Source: Pseudomonadota bacterium
Lineage (GTDB): Bacteria; Pseudomonadota; Gammaproteobacteria; Xanthomonadales; Xanthomonadaceae
Reading direction: 5' to 3'
Assembly (NCBI GenBank): GCA_963205495.1
Contig: CAUJIN010000008.1
Coordinates: forward strand, 1-48,557
Length of the DNA: 48,557 bases
A program made the position numbers and the translations under genes. Positions 34,613 through 44,010 of this stretch are shown one piece after another. The notes beneath the pieces are model-generated. The model saw nothing but the letters and a program-made list of their open reading frames with translations. It made no database searches and was not told where the DNA came from. Every line of letters begins with the position of its first letter. The first letter of the stretch is position 1.

Positions 34613-36498
34613 GGTGCGGGTGCTTCCGTCAGGTAGGTGTATCCGGTCAGTCCGGCTTCCAGCGCCGCGCTCAGGCGTTCGGCTTCACCGTGCGCCAGTC
34701 CGGCGGCTTCGATCATCGCCGCGTAGCGCTGGCGCAGCGCGGCGAGGTCGTAGCCGACGTAGTCGAGCATCACGTCGGAGGTGTCGCCGCGGCGCGAGCG
34801 TTCGAAGCGGTAGCCCGTGCCGTCGAGGCGCACGTTCACCGCGTCGGTGTCGCCGAACAGGTTGTGGATGTCGCCGAGCGTGTCCTGATAGGCCCCGACC
34901 AGGAAAATCCCGAGGCGATAGCTTTCGCCTTCGCGCAGCGGATGCAGCGCCATCGAGGTGTCGAGGTCGCCGTCGTCCACATAGGTGTCGATGCGACCGT
35001 CCGAGTCGCAGGTGAGGTCGGCGATCACGCCGCGGCGGGTGGGTTCTTCACCGAGACGCGCGATCGGGGCGATCGGGAACACCTGATCGATCGCCCATAT
35101 GTCGGGCGCGGATTCGAATACCGAGAAGTTGAGGAAATACTTGTCTACCAGCCGCTCGGCCAGTTCGTCGAGCACCGCGCGATGGCTTTTCTCGTCGTAG
35201 GACAGGCGCGCCCTGACGGCGTGCGCGATGGCGTCGAACAGGTCGTCGAGCGCGGCGCGCTGGCGCAGGTCGAGCTGGCCCAGGGCGTAGAGGTCGTGGC
35301 CTTCGCTCTGGTAGTGGCGCGCCTCCTGATACAGCTCCAGCGCCGGGCGCTCGTCGAGCGCGGCGTGGATCTCGCGCAGGTGGCGCAGGGTCGCAGGCTC
35401 GCCGGCGTCGGGCGCAGGTACCGCGCCGGGCGGCGCGGTTTCCACCTCGGTCACGTTCGCCACCAGCACCGCGTGGTGGGCGGTGAGTGCGCGGCCGGAT
35501 TCGGTGAGGATGCGCGGTGGCGTCAGCCCGTGCTCGGCGCAGGCTTCGGCCAGCGGCTGCACGATGGTGGCGGCGTACTGGTTCAGGCCGTAGTTGATCG
35601 AGCAGAAGCTGCGCGAACGGGTGCCCTCGTAGTCCACGCCGAGGCCGCCGCCGACGTCCATGCAGCGGATCGGGCAGCCCATGCGCGAGACCTCGACGAA
35701 ATAGCGCACCGCCTCGCGCACCCCGCGTGCAAGATCGCGCACGTTGGAAATCTGCGAGCCCATGTGGAAGTGCAGCAGCTCCAGGCAGTCGAGCAGGCCG
35801 GCGTCGCTCAGGCGTTCGATGAGGTCGAGCAGCTGGCGCGGGGATAGCCCGAACTTGGCCTTGTCGCCACCCGAGTTCTGCCATTTTCCCGCGCCCAGCG
35901 AGGCCAGCCGCATTCGCACCCCGAGCCGCGGCCGCACGCCCAGCGTGCGCGCTTCCTCGATCACCAGGTCCAGCTCGGAGGCTTTCTCGATCACGATGAA
36001 GGTGTCGAGCCCCAGGCGCCGGCCGATCAGGGCCAGGCGGATGTATTCGCGGTCCTTGTAGCCGTTGCAGATGATCGTGCCGCCCGGGCGCGACAGCGCC
36101 AGCACCGCCATCAGCTCGGGCTTGGAGCCGGCTTCCAGTCCGAAGCCTTCGCCCGCGTGCGCGGCCAGCTCGCCGGCGACGCCGCGGTGCTGGTTGACCT
36201 TGATCGGATAGACCGCGGTGTAGCCGCCGGGGTAGTCGAGCTCGTCCATGGCCTGGGCGAAGGCGCCCTGCAGGCGCGAGAGGCGGTCGCCGAGGATGTC
36301 GGAGAAGCGCAGCAGCAGCGGCAGCTTCAGCCCGTCGGCCAGTGCCGCATCGACCGCTTCGGCCAGCGCGATCGACGGCCCGCCCGCACCGCGCGGCTGC
36401 ACCGTCACTTGCCCGCGGGCGTCGATGTCGAAATAGCCCTCGCCCCAATGGGCGATGGAGTAGGTACGGCGGGCGTCGTCAAGGGTCCACGCGCTCAT
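34609..36498 (-). CDS. speA: Biosynthetic arginine decarboxylase
   Basis: PLP enzyme that converts arginine to agmatine, the first step of the agmatine route to putrescine. The protein has 629 residues, typical for SpeA. Lys100 in GGYTAVYPIKVNQHRGVAGEL is the PLP lysine; FGLEAGSKPELMAVLALS, LLHFHMGSQISNVRDLARGVREAVRYF and MDVGGGLGVDYEGTRS complete the alanine-racemase-like barrel. SFSVFESAPDIW appears as NFSVFESAPDIWAIDQVFPIAPI, then DLTCDSDGRIDTYVDDG marks the second domain. Agmatinase (speB) is not nearby. Its start lies inside the end of the gene at 36479. Confidence 0.97.
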   Translation of the reverse strand: MSAWTLDDARRTYSIAHWGEGYFDIDARGQVTVQPRGAGGPSIALAEAVDAALADGLKLPLLLRFSDILGDRLSRLQGAFAQAMDELDYPGGYTAVYPIKVNQHRGVAGELAAHAGEGFGLEAGSKPELMAVLALSRPGGTIICNGYKDREYIRLALIGRRLGLDTFIVIEKASELDLVIEEARTLGVRPRLGVRMRLASLGAGKWQNSGGDKAKFGLSPRQLLDLIERLSDAGLLDCLELLHFHMGSQISNVRDLARGVREAVRYFVEVSRMGCPIRCMDVGGGLGVDYEGTRSRSFCSINYGLNQYAATIVQPLAEACAEHGLTPPRILTESGRALTAHHAVLVANVTEVETAPPGAVPAPDAGEPATLRHLREIHAALDERPALELYQEARHYQSEGHDLYALGQLDLRQRAALDDLFDAIAHAVRARLSYDEKSHRAVLDELAERLVDKYFLNFSVFESAPDIWAIDQVFPIAPIARLGEEPTRRGVIADLTCDSDGRIDTYVDDGDLDTSMALHPLREGESYRLGIFLVGAYQDTLGDIHNLFGDTDAVNVRLDGTGYRFERSRRGDTSDVMLDYVGYDLAALRQRYAAMIEAAGLAHGEAERLSAALEAGLTGYTYLTEAPAP

Positions 36499-37165
36499 CG
36501 GGCGGCAGGTCTCCGGCTGGAAATGCCGGCGAGGCCGGCCAGACCGCGCATGGTATCAGGGGGTGCGCGCGGCGGCGGCAGTGCGCCGTCGGCGCTTCAG
36601 AGAAGCTGGCCAGGCGCTGGTCGGCGATCCAGGCGGTCTGGGCGCAGGCGCCGTTGCTGAAGTCGGGGTCGGTGATGCGCGCCGCGGGCCAGAGCTTCAT
36701 CGCCACGCTTTGGTCGCCGCCGCCGCCGGCCGAAGCGCGCCTGGTGTCGCCGCCGCAGGCCGCATCGGCGCACTCGAAGGCCTTGCGGCCGCCCATGCCG
36801 AGGATCTCCTGTTCGTAGCCGCGCACCGCCTCCAGCGGTGAACGTCCGGGCGGCAGCAGGTAAACCAGCCGGGTGCGCGCGCCTTCGATCGTTTCCCGGG
36901 GCGTGAATTCGAACACGCGGTTGTTGCTGGCATCGCGCGCCTCGACATCCGCGATCGGCCTGAGCGGGCCGGTCGGGAACAGGTACTGGTCGTAGTCCGA
37001 GTGTGCGCGGGAAACGATGCGGCTGCCTTCGTGGCGCCTGAGCCAGGGCAGGTCGGCGACGCCGGGGATGTCGCCGGCAGGCTCGGTGGCGTCGGCGCGT
37101 GCCGGTGACGCTGTGGCGGCCAGCAGCAGGCTTGCCAGGAGGAAGGAAAGCGGCAGGTACTTCAT
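36479..37165 (-). CDS. Secreted DUF4892-like envelope protein without an OmpA domain
   Basis: From the ATG at 37165 the protein has 228 residues; GGGAG lies about 8 nt upstream. MKYLPLSFLLASLLLAATASPARA is a signal peptide. The body (GVADLPWLRRHEGSRIVSRAHSDYDQYLFPTGPLRPIADVEARD, then RLVYLLPPGRSPLEAVRGYEQEILGMGGRKAFECADAACGG) resembles the DUF4892 family, in which the domain is often followed by a peptidoglycan-binding OmpA domain. Here the frame ends 40 residues after DPDFSNGACAQTAWIADQRL, running 20 bp into speA. Either this is a short form or the tail was lost. The assignment is from remembered similarity. Confidence 0.65.
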   Translation of the reverse strand: MKYLPLSFLLASLLLAATASPARADATEPAGDIPGVADLPWLRRHEGSRIVSRAHSDYDQYLFPTGPLRPIADVEARDASNNRVFEFTPRETIEGARTRLVYLLPPGRSPLEAVRGYEQEILGMGGRKAFECADAACGGDTRRASAGGGGDQSVAMKLWPAARITDPDFSNGACAQTAWIADQRLASFSEAPTAHCRRRAHPLIPCAVWPASPAFPAGDLPPDERVDP

Positions 37166-37273
37166 CGCGGGATCTCCCGAGGCGGTCGGAGTGACCGGTT
37201 GCATGGGAGGAAACGTCGCAAGGGGCAAAACCCTGACAGGGGCGCAGCAGGTGACGGGCTTGCGTCGCGCCGT

Positions 37274-39174
37274 TCAGGGGCGGGCGGGTCCGGAAACAAC
37301 CCAGGGGTGCGTTTCGCCCAGGGCGAGGGCCAGGGCATGGCGTGCAGCCTCGGGTGCGGGGCGCGCATCGATCCGCGCCTGCCAGATCGACAGCAGCGCG
37401 GCGTCCATGCCGACCGGGGCGGCCGGTGCGGCGCGCAGCAGGAGCGCGGTGTGCGCCGCCTCAAGGGCGAGGTCGGAGTGGCCGGAACGGTCGAGTTCCT
37501 GCGCCGCGAGCAGGAGCATCCGCAAGGCGTTGCGGGCTGCCAGCCCGCCGCGCGCGGCCGATCCGGACAGGAGCTCCTCGAGGCGGGCAAGACGCGCGGC
37601 GTCGGGCGTGGAAAGGAGCGCGTGCAGGGCGGAGAAGGTATCGGCGCTGGCCTGCAGCGGCGGCGAAGGCTGTGCGGGAAGTCGCCGCGCTGCATCGCCA
37701 GTTCGGCCAGCGCCAGCGCGCGGCGCATCGCCGGATCGCCGAATTCACCCAGCAGCTTGGCATCGCCGGCCAGCGCCAGCAGCGCATCGGGCGGGATCGG
37801 TTCGCCCGATTCGGTGGCGCGGTTGAGCGCAGACACGAAGTGTTCGCGCAGCATGTCCTGGCGTCGCACTTCGGACAGCGCGGTGTCGCGCTCGCGCGCG
37901 AGCGAGTCGGCCAGCGCCGTGGCGCGCGCCGACTCGCGCCGTGCGCGGTCGGCCTGGACGAAGCTGAAGGCGGTCGCGGCGAGGAGCTCCAGCACCATCG
38001 CGGTGCCCAGCGCGACGCCGACGCGGTGGCGCTGGATGAACTAGGCGGTACGATAGCCGAAGGCATCCGGGCGCGCCTCGATCGGCTGGCCCGCGAGATA
38101 CCGCTGCAGGTCGCTGCGCAGTGCCGTGACCGAACGGTAGCGTCGCGCGGGTTCCGGCTGCAGGCAGGTGGCCACGATGGTGTCGAGATCGCCGCGCAGC
38201 CGCGCGGCGTCCGCGCGGTGGCCCTGCGACAGCGCGCGCCGCGAGGGCGGCTCGGGCAGCGCCGCGTCCGCCACGAGCACCGGCCCGAACGCGCTGCGAG
38301 GGAAGGGCCGGCTGCCGGTGAGGAGCTCGTAGAGCACCACCCCCAGCGAGTAGAGGTCGGTGGCGGTGCTCACCGATTCGCCGCGCACCTGTTCGGGTGC
38401 GGCGTAGTCGGGCGTGAAAGCCTGCTGGCCGGCGAGCGTGGCGTCCGGGTCGGTGCTGCCCTCGCCCGAGAGCAGCTTGGCGATGCCGAAGTCGAGCAGT
38501 TTCACGCTGCCGCCGGCATCGACCAGGATGTTGGCGGGCTTGAGGTCGCGGTGCAGGATCAGGTTGGCGTGCGCGAACTGCACCGCGTCGCACACCTGCA
38601 GCATCAGTTCGATGCGTTCGTCGAGCGTCGCCCCGACGCTCTGTGCGTGCTGCGCCAGCGTTTTTCCGTCGACCCGTTCCATCGCGTACCAGGGCTGGCC
38701 CCGGGCGTCCATGCCGCCGTCGAGGAATCGCGCGATGTTTGGATGCTGCAAGCGCACCAGGATCTGTCGCTCGCGCGCGAAGCGGCGCTGCGCTGAAGGA
38801 TCCACGTGGGTGTGCAGCAGCTTGAGCGCGACGGTCTGCTCGAAGCCGCCATCGGCGCGCTCGGCCAGATAGACGCTGCCCATTCCGCCGCGCCCCAGCA
38901 GGCGGCGCAGCACGAAGGGGCCGATCTGCTGTTCCAGGCGCGGGTCTTCGTCATCGGCGGGCGAGGGTTCGAACAGCGCGTGCCGCGCGAGCGGGGTGTC
39001 CAGCGGGCCGGACGCGGCACGCTCGGCGGCGAGCAGGCGCTCCACTTCCGCGCGCAGCGCGGGATCGTCCGCGGTCTCGCGCGCCAGCCAGGCATCTCCG
39101 TGCGCATCGTCCATGTCCAGCCGCTGGCGCAGCAGCCGAAGCGCGCGGGCGAGGAGGTCGGTTGGCGGGTTCAC
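37274..39174 (-). pseudogene. Second Ser/Thr kinase gene: in-frame amber stop plus frameshift
   Basis: Starts with GTG (39174) overlapping the upstream sigma-gene stop. A complete kinase domain is encoded: IGPFVLRRLLGRGGMGSVYLAER, VALK (Lys118), NLILHRDLKPANILVD, VKLLDFGIAKLL, APEQ, up to GYRTA. A TAG at 38041-38043 then replaces one residue before FIQRHRVGVALGTAMVLELLAATAF, the expected membrane-helix region (the paralogue reads SKWIRRNRV). The frame stays open to near 37680, where one base is missing, and resumes as QPSPPLQASADTFSALHALLS to the stop at 37274. A 377-residue soluble kinase could still be made. The whole pairs with a broken sigma gene. Confidence 0.8.
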
Positions 39175-39674
39175 GGCGAGCTGCCGAGATCGGCGTGGAT
39201 CAGCGCGCGCGCGGTGCGCCAGTCGCGGAACAGCGTGCGCTCCACCACGCCGAGCACCCGCGCCATCTCGGAAAAGCTCAGGCCGCCGAAGAAGTGCAGT
39301 TCGACCACCTGCGCCAGCCTCGGTTCGATCTGCTCCAGGCGCAGCAGGCTCTGCTCCAGCGCCATCACGTCGAGGTCGCGTTCGCCGGTCGGAACCTCGT
39401 CGGCACCCGAGCGCGTCACGGCCAGTCCGGCGCCGCGCTTGTCGCGTCCGCACGCCCGCGCCATGTCCACCAGCACCTGGCGCATGGCGCGGCTGGCGAG
39501 GTTGAGCAGGTGCGCCTGATCGTTGAACTAGGCTCCGGCCAGCTTGAGCCAGGCTTCGTGCACCAGGCCGGTGGTTTGCAGCGTCGCTCCGCCGGCGGCG
39601 AGCTGGCGGTGGGCGATGCGCTTGAGCTCTTCGTAGAGCTGGTCAAAGGTGGGCGCGGAGGCGTCGGGACACAT
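39171..39674 (-). pseudogene. Second ECF sigma factor gene, interrupted by an amber codon
   Basis: Reading from ATG 39674 gives MCPDASAPTFDQLYEELKRIAHRQL... TTGLVHEAWLKLAGA, then TAG (codon 49, 39528-39530), then FNDQAHLLNLASRAMRQVLVDMARA and a complete region 4 (LEQIEPRLAQVVELHFFGGLSFSEMARVLGVVERTLFRDWRTARALI). Frame is continuous across the stop. The start also lacks about 20 residues found in the intact paralogue at 5488-6069. Without readthrough, region 2 is lost, so the sigma factor should be inactive. It overlaps the kinase start as GTGA, like the other module. Confidence 0.8.
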
Positions 39675-39757
39675 CGCAGCGCGCGGGCCGGAAGAAGGAA
39701 TGGAGCCTATCAGAACCGGCGCGGCTTGCGGTGGCCCGTGCGTCCGGGCGGTTCGGG

Positions 39758-40732
39758 TCAGCCGCCGTAGTTGCCCAGCGCCAGGCGCAGGCGGATCTGC
39801 GCTTCGGCGCGCAGGCTGACCGGCTCGACGATGGTGGCATCAGGGCCGTAGCGCAGCACGTCCATGAGCAGTTCGCGCGAGCTGCTGTAGGGCAGGCGCA
39901 GCTCGTAGCGCCCGTCCGGCAGGAAGCGGCCCTGCTGCTGCGAATGCCAGCGTTCCTCGGCGGCCCAGCGCGCGGCGTCGGGGGAAAACACGATCGTGGC
40001 CCAGGCCTTGGGCGGTCCGGAAAAGATGCCGTAGCTGGAGGCCAGATGCTGGTCGAGTTCCGCCTCGGGAACATCGAGCGCCGATTCGTCGAGCGGCCGC
40101 GCCAGGTCGATGCGGTCGAGCGAAAAGCTGCGCAGTCCCTGGCGCTCGTGGTCGAAGGCATCCAGATACCAGTTGTTGCGGTAGTGGGTGAGACGCTGGG
40201 GCGAGACCGTGCGCAGCGTGGTGGCGCCGGTGGAGCGGGCGCGGTAGCGGAAGGCGAGGCGGTGGCGCTGCAGCACGGCCCCGGCGGCGGCGCGGAAGGA
40301 CGCCTGATCCAGGCTGCGGGTGCCGCTGCTGATGACCCGCACGCGCTCCACCGGCCAGCGCTTGCCGCCGGCCTGTTCGGACAGGAGCTGGCCGATGCGC
40401 TCGCGGATGGGTTCGAGCGCATCGCTGAGGAAGCCACCGGCGCCGGAGCGGTCCAGCAGTTGATGGGTGGCGAGCAGGGCGTGCAGTTCGTCCGGGCTGA
40501 GCCAGAGCCCGGGCAATTCGAAGCGCTCGGCTTCGGCGAGGTCGTAGCGGAATCCGGGCGGTTCTTCCGAGGTTTCCACCGGCGCCCCGAGGCAGTCGCG
40601 CAGGAAGGCCACGTCGCGGTACACCGTGGCGCGCGAGCACTGAAGGTCATCCATCAGCCGCTGCGCCGGCACCGGCACCCGCGCCTGGCTCAGGCGCCGG
40701 TGCAGGAGGTTGATGCGTTCGTAGCGTTCCAC
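39758..40732 (-). CDS. YafY/PafBC-type WYL-domain transcriptional regulator
   Basis: A 324-residue regulator. MERYERINLLHRRLSQARVPVPAQRLMDDLQCSRATVYRDVAFLRD is an HTH_11-type DeoR-like winged helix. ATGAVLQRHRLAFRYRA-type sequence begins the WYL domain and SPQRLTHYRNNWYLDAFDHERQGLRSFSLDRI holds its core (W-Y-L as NWYLDAFD). The C-terminal WCX extension follows (KAWATIVFSPDAARWAAEERWH... LPYSSSRELLMDVLRYGPDATIVEP). WYL domains sense nucleotides or nucleic acid. It starts 6 bp after tatC and is probably in the tatABC operon. Confidence 0.9.
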   Translation of the reverse strand: MERYERINLLHRRLSQARVPVPAQRLMDDLQCSRATVYRDVAFLRDCLGAPVETSEEPPGFRYDLAEAERFELPGLWLSPDELHALLATHQLLDRSGAGGFLSDALEPIRERIGQLLSEQAGGKRWPVERVRVISSGTRSLDQASFRAAAGAVLQRHRLAFRYRARSTGATTLRTVSPQRLTHYRNNWYLDAFDHERQGLRSFSLDRIDLARPLDESALDVPEAELDQHLASSYGIFSGPPKAWATIVFSPDAARWAAEERWHSQQQGRFLPDGRYELRLPYSSSRELLMDVLRYGPDATIVEPVSLRAEAQIRLRLALGNYGG

Positions 40733-40738
40733 GGTGGA

Positions 40739-41497
40739 TTACTCCGGATCGGCGGGCGTCTGGGGTTCGCTGCGCCGGACGATCGAGCGCGCCACCAGCA
40801 CGCCGATCTCGTAGAGCAGGCACATCGGGATCGCCAGCAGCAGTTGGGAGACGACGTCGGGTGGAGTGATCACGGCCGCCACCACGAAGGCGCCGACGAT
40901 GACATAGGAACGCGCCGCGCGCAGCTGTTCGACGCTGACCCAGCCCAGCAGCGCGAGGATGACCACCGCCACCGGAACCTCGAAGCTGAAGCCGAAGGCC
41001 AGGAACAGCACCAGCACGAAGTCCAGGTAGCGGCTGATGTCGGTCATCATCGCCACGCCTTCGGGCGTGATGCCGGTGAGGAAGCCGAACACCGTCGGCA
41101 GCACCAGGAAATAGGCGAAGGCGCAGCCGGTGTAGAACAGCAGCACCGCCGAGGCCAGCAGCGGTCGAGCCAGCTTCTGCTCGTGCCGGTACAGCCCCGG
41201 CGCGACGAAGGCCCAGAGCTGGTAGAGCACGACCGGCATGGCAAGGATCAGCGCCACGAACAGCGCCAGCTTGATCGGCGTGAGGAACGGGCTGGCCACG
41301 TCGATGGCCACCATCTGCGTGCCCGCCGGCAGCTTGGCGCGCAGCGGTTCGGCGAGCAGGGTGTAGATGCGGTTGGCGAAAGGCAGCAGCGCGAGGAACA
41401 CCGCCAGCACTGCGAGCACCGCGCGCAGCAGCCGCGCGCGCAGTTCGACCAGGTGGCCGATCAGGCTCTGCTCGGTGTCGGATTCGGCGGAACCCAC
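40739..41497 (-). CDS. tatC: Twin-arginine translocase subunit TatC
   Basis: The polytopic subunit that binds the twin-arginine signal peptide. The protein has 252 residues with six hydrophobic segments. LIGHLVELRARLLRAVLAVLAVFLAL is the conserved N-terminal HLxELRxR region. SPFLTPIKLALFVALILAMPVVLYQLWAFVAPGLYRHEQK carries the FxxPGLxxxEk motif with the key Glu, and FGFSFEVPVAVVILALLGWVS and AAVITPPDVVSQLLLAIPMCLLYEIG the later helices. It starts with GTG, 3 bp after the tatB stop. Confidence 0.97.
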   Translation of the reverse strand: MGSAESDTEQSLIGHLVELRARLLRAVLAVLAVFLALLPFANRIYTLLAEPLRAKLPAGTQMVAIDVASPFLTPIKLALFVALILAMPVVLYQLWAFVAPGLYRHEQKLARPLLASAVLLFYTGCAFAYFLVLPTVFGFLTGITPEGVAMMTDISRYLDFVLVLFLAFGFSFEVPVAVVILALLGWVSVEQLRAARSYVIVGAFVVAAVITPPDVVSQLLLAIPMCLLYEIGVLVARSIVRRSEPQTPADPE

Positions 41498-41500
41498 GGC

Positions 41501-41812
41501 TCAGCCCGCCGTGCCGGGGCCGGGTGGATCGGTGCGCTCCGGATCGCTGGCGAGGTACTCGCCGGATGCCGATCTTTCGTTGCCTGGAGGCAGGGGCGAA
41601 AGCAGGTTGCGCTGGGTGTCCTTCATCGCGCGCTTGAGGTCCTCGGCGGCCAGTTCGCGCTCGATGTCGGAGCGGATCGAATACCAGGTGGCGCGTGCCT
41701 TGCGCAGATACAGGCCGGCCATGCGCGCGGCGCGCGGGAGCCGTTCCGGGCCGAGCACCAGAAGCGCGACCAGGCCGATCACGGCCAGTTCGACCAGGCT
41801 GACCTCGAACAT
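41501..41812 (-). CDS. tatB: Twin-arginine translocase subunit TatB
   Basis: A 103-residue protein with one N-terminal helix, MFEVSLVELAVIGLVALLVLGPERLPRAARMAGL, showing the ExxxxGxxxLxxxGPxxLP signature of TatB. An amphipathic helix follows (ARATWYSIRSDIERELAAEDLKRAMKD), then a Pro/Gly-rich tail. TatB, with TatC, receives the substrate signal peptide. It lies between tatA and tatC. Confidence 0.93.
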   Translation of the reverse strand: MFEVSLVELAVIGLVALLVLGPERLPRAARMAGLYLRKARATWYSIRSDIERELAAEDLKRAMKDTQRNLLSPLPPGNERSASGEYLASDPERTDPPGPGTAG

Positions 41813-41830
41813 TGCCTGTGCCCGCGGCGG

Positions 41831-42061
41831 TCAGTCGTTGCGGGTTTCGGAAGGCGACTTCTGCGCGGGCGTCTCGCTGCCGCGATTCGAAGCGTCGTCG
41901 ATCTGCTTCTTTTCCGTCGATTCGTCTTCCTGCAGGCCCTTGCGGAAGCTGCGGATGGCGCTGCCGAGGTCCGAACCGACGTTGCGCAGCTTCTTGGTGC
42001 CGAACAGCAGCACCACGACCAGAAGCACGATCAGCCAGTGCCAGATACTGAAGCCGCCCAT
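41831..42061 (-). CDS. tatA: Twin-arginine translocase subunit TatA
   Basis: A 76-residue pore-forming subunit: [46 protein letters not shown] is the classic TatA helix, FGxxKL hinge and amphipathic helix, followed by an acidic and polar tail. It is the first gene of tatABC here. A small GCCCC...GGGGC hairpin near 42102-42114 separates it from the upstream SYLF gene. Confidence 0.95.
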   Translation of the reverse strand: MGGFSIWHWLIVLLVVVLLFGTKKLRNVGSDLGSAIRSFRKGLQEDESTEKKQIDDASNRGSETPAQKSPSETRND

Positions 42062-42123
42062 GGCGTATGCCTCGTGAAGGAAAAGAGGTGCAGGATAGCG
42101 CAGGCCCCGTCGGGGCGGCAGAT

Positions 42124-42807
42124 TCAGCGTGCGCCGTATTCTTCCAGGCGGTCGCGGAAATCCACGACCGCGGACGGGGTTTTCTTCACCCGGCCCTCGA
42201 AGGCCGCGCGCGGGGTGGTGTCGCGGCCGTAGGCGCGGGCGTTGGCGCGGTGGTCGATGCCCAGCACGGCGCCATCGAGCGCGACGCCGGCGAACAGGCC
42301 GCGCGAGCGGGAGTAGGAATAGATTTCGGCCTTGAGCTGGCCGTCGGTGGAGGCTTGCGCCATGCGCCCCACCGGGCCGGCGGCGACGGCGGCATCCGCG
42401 CCCAGGGTGAACTTGCCGTTGACGATCGAATCCACGCCGCGTTCGGAACGGAACACCAGCACCACGTCGGTGGCCTGCACGCCAGCCTGAAAGCCGATGC
42501 TGCCGCCGGTCAGGCTGATGAAGCTCGGGGTGCTCCAGGCGCCGTCGGGGAGGCGCACGGAAATGACCCCGCGCCCGTGCCGCCCGCCCAGCACCAGTCC
42601 GGCCTTGACCACGTCGGGAATGACGGCGATGGCGTAGGCGTCGGTCAACAGCTTGCGCGGGATCGCGTGCTCGGGCATGCGCATGACCTCGTCAAGCACC
42701 CGCACCGCCTGCTGCAGGCGTTCGTCTTCGGTGGGGCGGGCGTTTGCAGGTGCGGAAAGCGCGCCCAGGCCGAGCAGCAGCAGGATCGAAAGCAGGATGC
42801 GGGACAT
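42124..42807 (-). CDS. SYLF (YSC84-like) lipid-binding domain protein, secreted
   Basis: A 227-residue protein from the ATG at 42807 ([23 protein letters not shown]), a good signal peptide. The SYLF domain covers most of the rest: [117 protein letters not shown]. The family binds phosphoinositides in eukaryotes; bacterial secreted members are of unknown role. It ends 63 bp before tatA on the same strand. Confidence 0.9.
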   Translation of the reverse strand: MSRILLSILLLLGLGALSAPANARPTEDERLQQAVRVLDEVMRMPEHAIPRKLLTDAYAIAVIPDVVKAGLVLGGRHGRGVISVRLPDGAWSTPSFISLTGGSIGFQAGVQATDVVLVFRSERGVDSIVNGKFTLGADAAVAAGPVGRMAQASTDGQLKAEIYSYSRSRGLFAGVALDGAVLGIDHRANARAYGRDTTPRAAFEGRVKKTPSAVVDFRDRLEEYGAR

Positions 42808-42908
42808 GGCGTCTCCGAAGGAAATGGGCGGCAAGCGGGCAGTATGGCGACGCGGGAATGAATCGTTGCCCAAATCCGCGTGCCTCGGGCGGAGGGGTGC
42901 GCGCGGGA

Positions 42909-43844
42909 TCAGGCCGTGCGGCGCATCCGCAGGGCGCCGGCGAGCGCGGCGACGATTCCCAGCAGGAGCAGCATCGGCGCGTTCGGTCCGGGCACGGAAG
43001 CGATCGGGGTTCCCAGCCCGCCGCCGCCGGTGCAGCCGGCGGGTGGAGCAATGGCCATGCCGCGCACGCTGACGTTTTCGGCGATGCCGCTGATCGAGGC
43101 GATGACCTCGGCGCGGCCGGTGACGGTGTCGATGCGCGCCAGGCGCGTGGCGCGATTCACGTCGGGCGGCTGGGAATCCAGCGTGGCCCAGAGCGTGCCG
43201 CTGGCGTCGAAGTCCGCGCCGCCGCTGCTCAGGGTTTCGTCGATGAGCAGGCTGCCCAGGCGCGTGGCGATGGCCGTGGCCGGATCGAGGCGGTACAGCG
43301 CCTGCTGGTTGCGGTCGCCGAAGCCGTTCTGCACGCCCACGCCGAAGAGCAGGTTGCCGCGACCGCCCAGTGCGGTGAGCGGGGCGCCGGTGTTGCCGAC
43401 GGCTCGCGCGGACGCGTCGATGGGGTCGATCTGCCAGAGCCCTCCGGTGGTATCGGAGGAAGCCCATAGCCGGCCGTCGCAGGTGAAGCTCAGGCCGTAG
43501 TCGAGCTGCCCGTTCGGGCCCAGGCCCTGGAGTGCGGACATCACGCCGACCAGCGTGCCGGTGCCGGTCGCCGTGTCGATGCGGATCAGGAAATCGGTCG
43601 ACGCCGAGCCGCTGCCGGCGGTGCCGTCGGCCACGCCGTAGAGGGTTCCGTCCGGCGCGAAAGCAAGGCCTTCTACGTCATTGAAACCGATGCCGGTGCC
43701 AACGGGTGTGGCCTGGCCGGTGGCCAGGTCAAGACGATAGAGCGTGTTCCACGCCGAGACATAGGCCTGCGGCGCGGCCAACGCGGGCAGCGGGAGCAGG
43801 CAGAACAGCGCGGCCAGAAGCCGTCGGCGCAACAGGGGACGCAT
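42909..43844 (-). CDS. Secreted beta-propeller-like protein with PEP-CTERM-like tail
   Basis: A 311-residue protein with signal peptide MRPLLRRRLLAALFCLLPLPALAA. The body has repeated propeller-like strands (LYRLDLATGQATPVGTGIG, LAFAPDGTLYGVADGT, LIRIDTATGTGTLVGVM, LWQIDPIDASARAVGNTG, ARIDTVTGRAEVIASISG), as in DUF4394/NHL-type proteins. The end, PIASVPGPNAPMLLLLGIVAALAGALRMRRTA, has a VPGP box, a membrane helix and an Arg-Arg cluster, matching the tripartite PEP-CTERM style of sorting signal. No exosortase gene lies in the window. It is divergent from hemH. Confidence 0.8.
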   Translation of the reverse strand: MRPLLRRRLLAALFCLLPLPALAAPQAYVSAWNTLYRLDLATGQATPVGTGIGFNDVEGLAFAPDGTLYGVADGTAGSGSASTDFLIRIDTATGTGTLVGVMSALQGLGPNGQLDYGLSFTCDGRLWASSDTTGGLWQIDPIDASARAVGNTGAPLTALGGRGNLLFGVGVQNGFGDRNQQALYRLDPATAIATRLGSLLIDETLSSGGADFDASGTLWATLDSQPPDVNRATRLARIDTVTGRAEVIASISGIAENVSVRGMAIAPPAGCTGGGGLGTPIASVPGPNAPMLLLLGIVAALAGALRMRRTA

Positions 43845-44010
43845 CTGTGTCGTCCTTCGATTAGTATTGGGGTCGTCGTCACTGCGCCTCTATTGGATTC
43901 TCTCGGGCGCTGTGCGCGAGCATAGCATTTTCCCTCGCCCAATCAACGCCGGCGCGCTTTTCGCGGCGTCGCCACGATCGGCCTTTGAGCCGTCCGCAGC
44001 CCGGAACACC

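Noticed and set aside
37166..37273. A small gene between the DUF4892-like gene and the second kinase
   Set aside because: No start codon with a ribosome site and no recognisable frame in this 108-bp gap.
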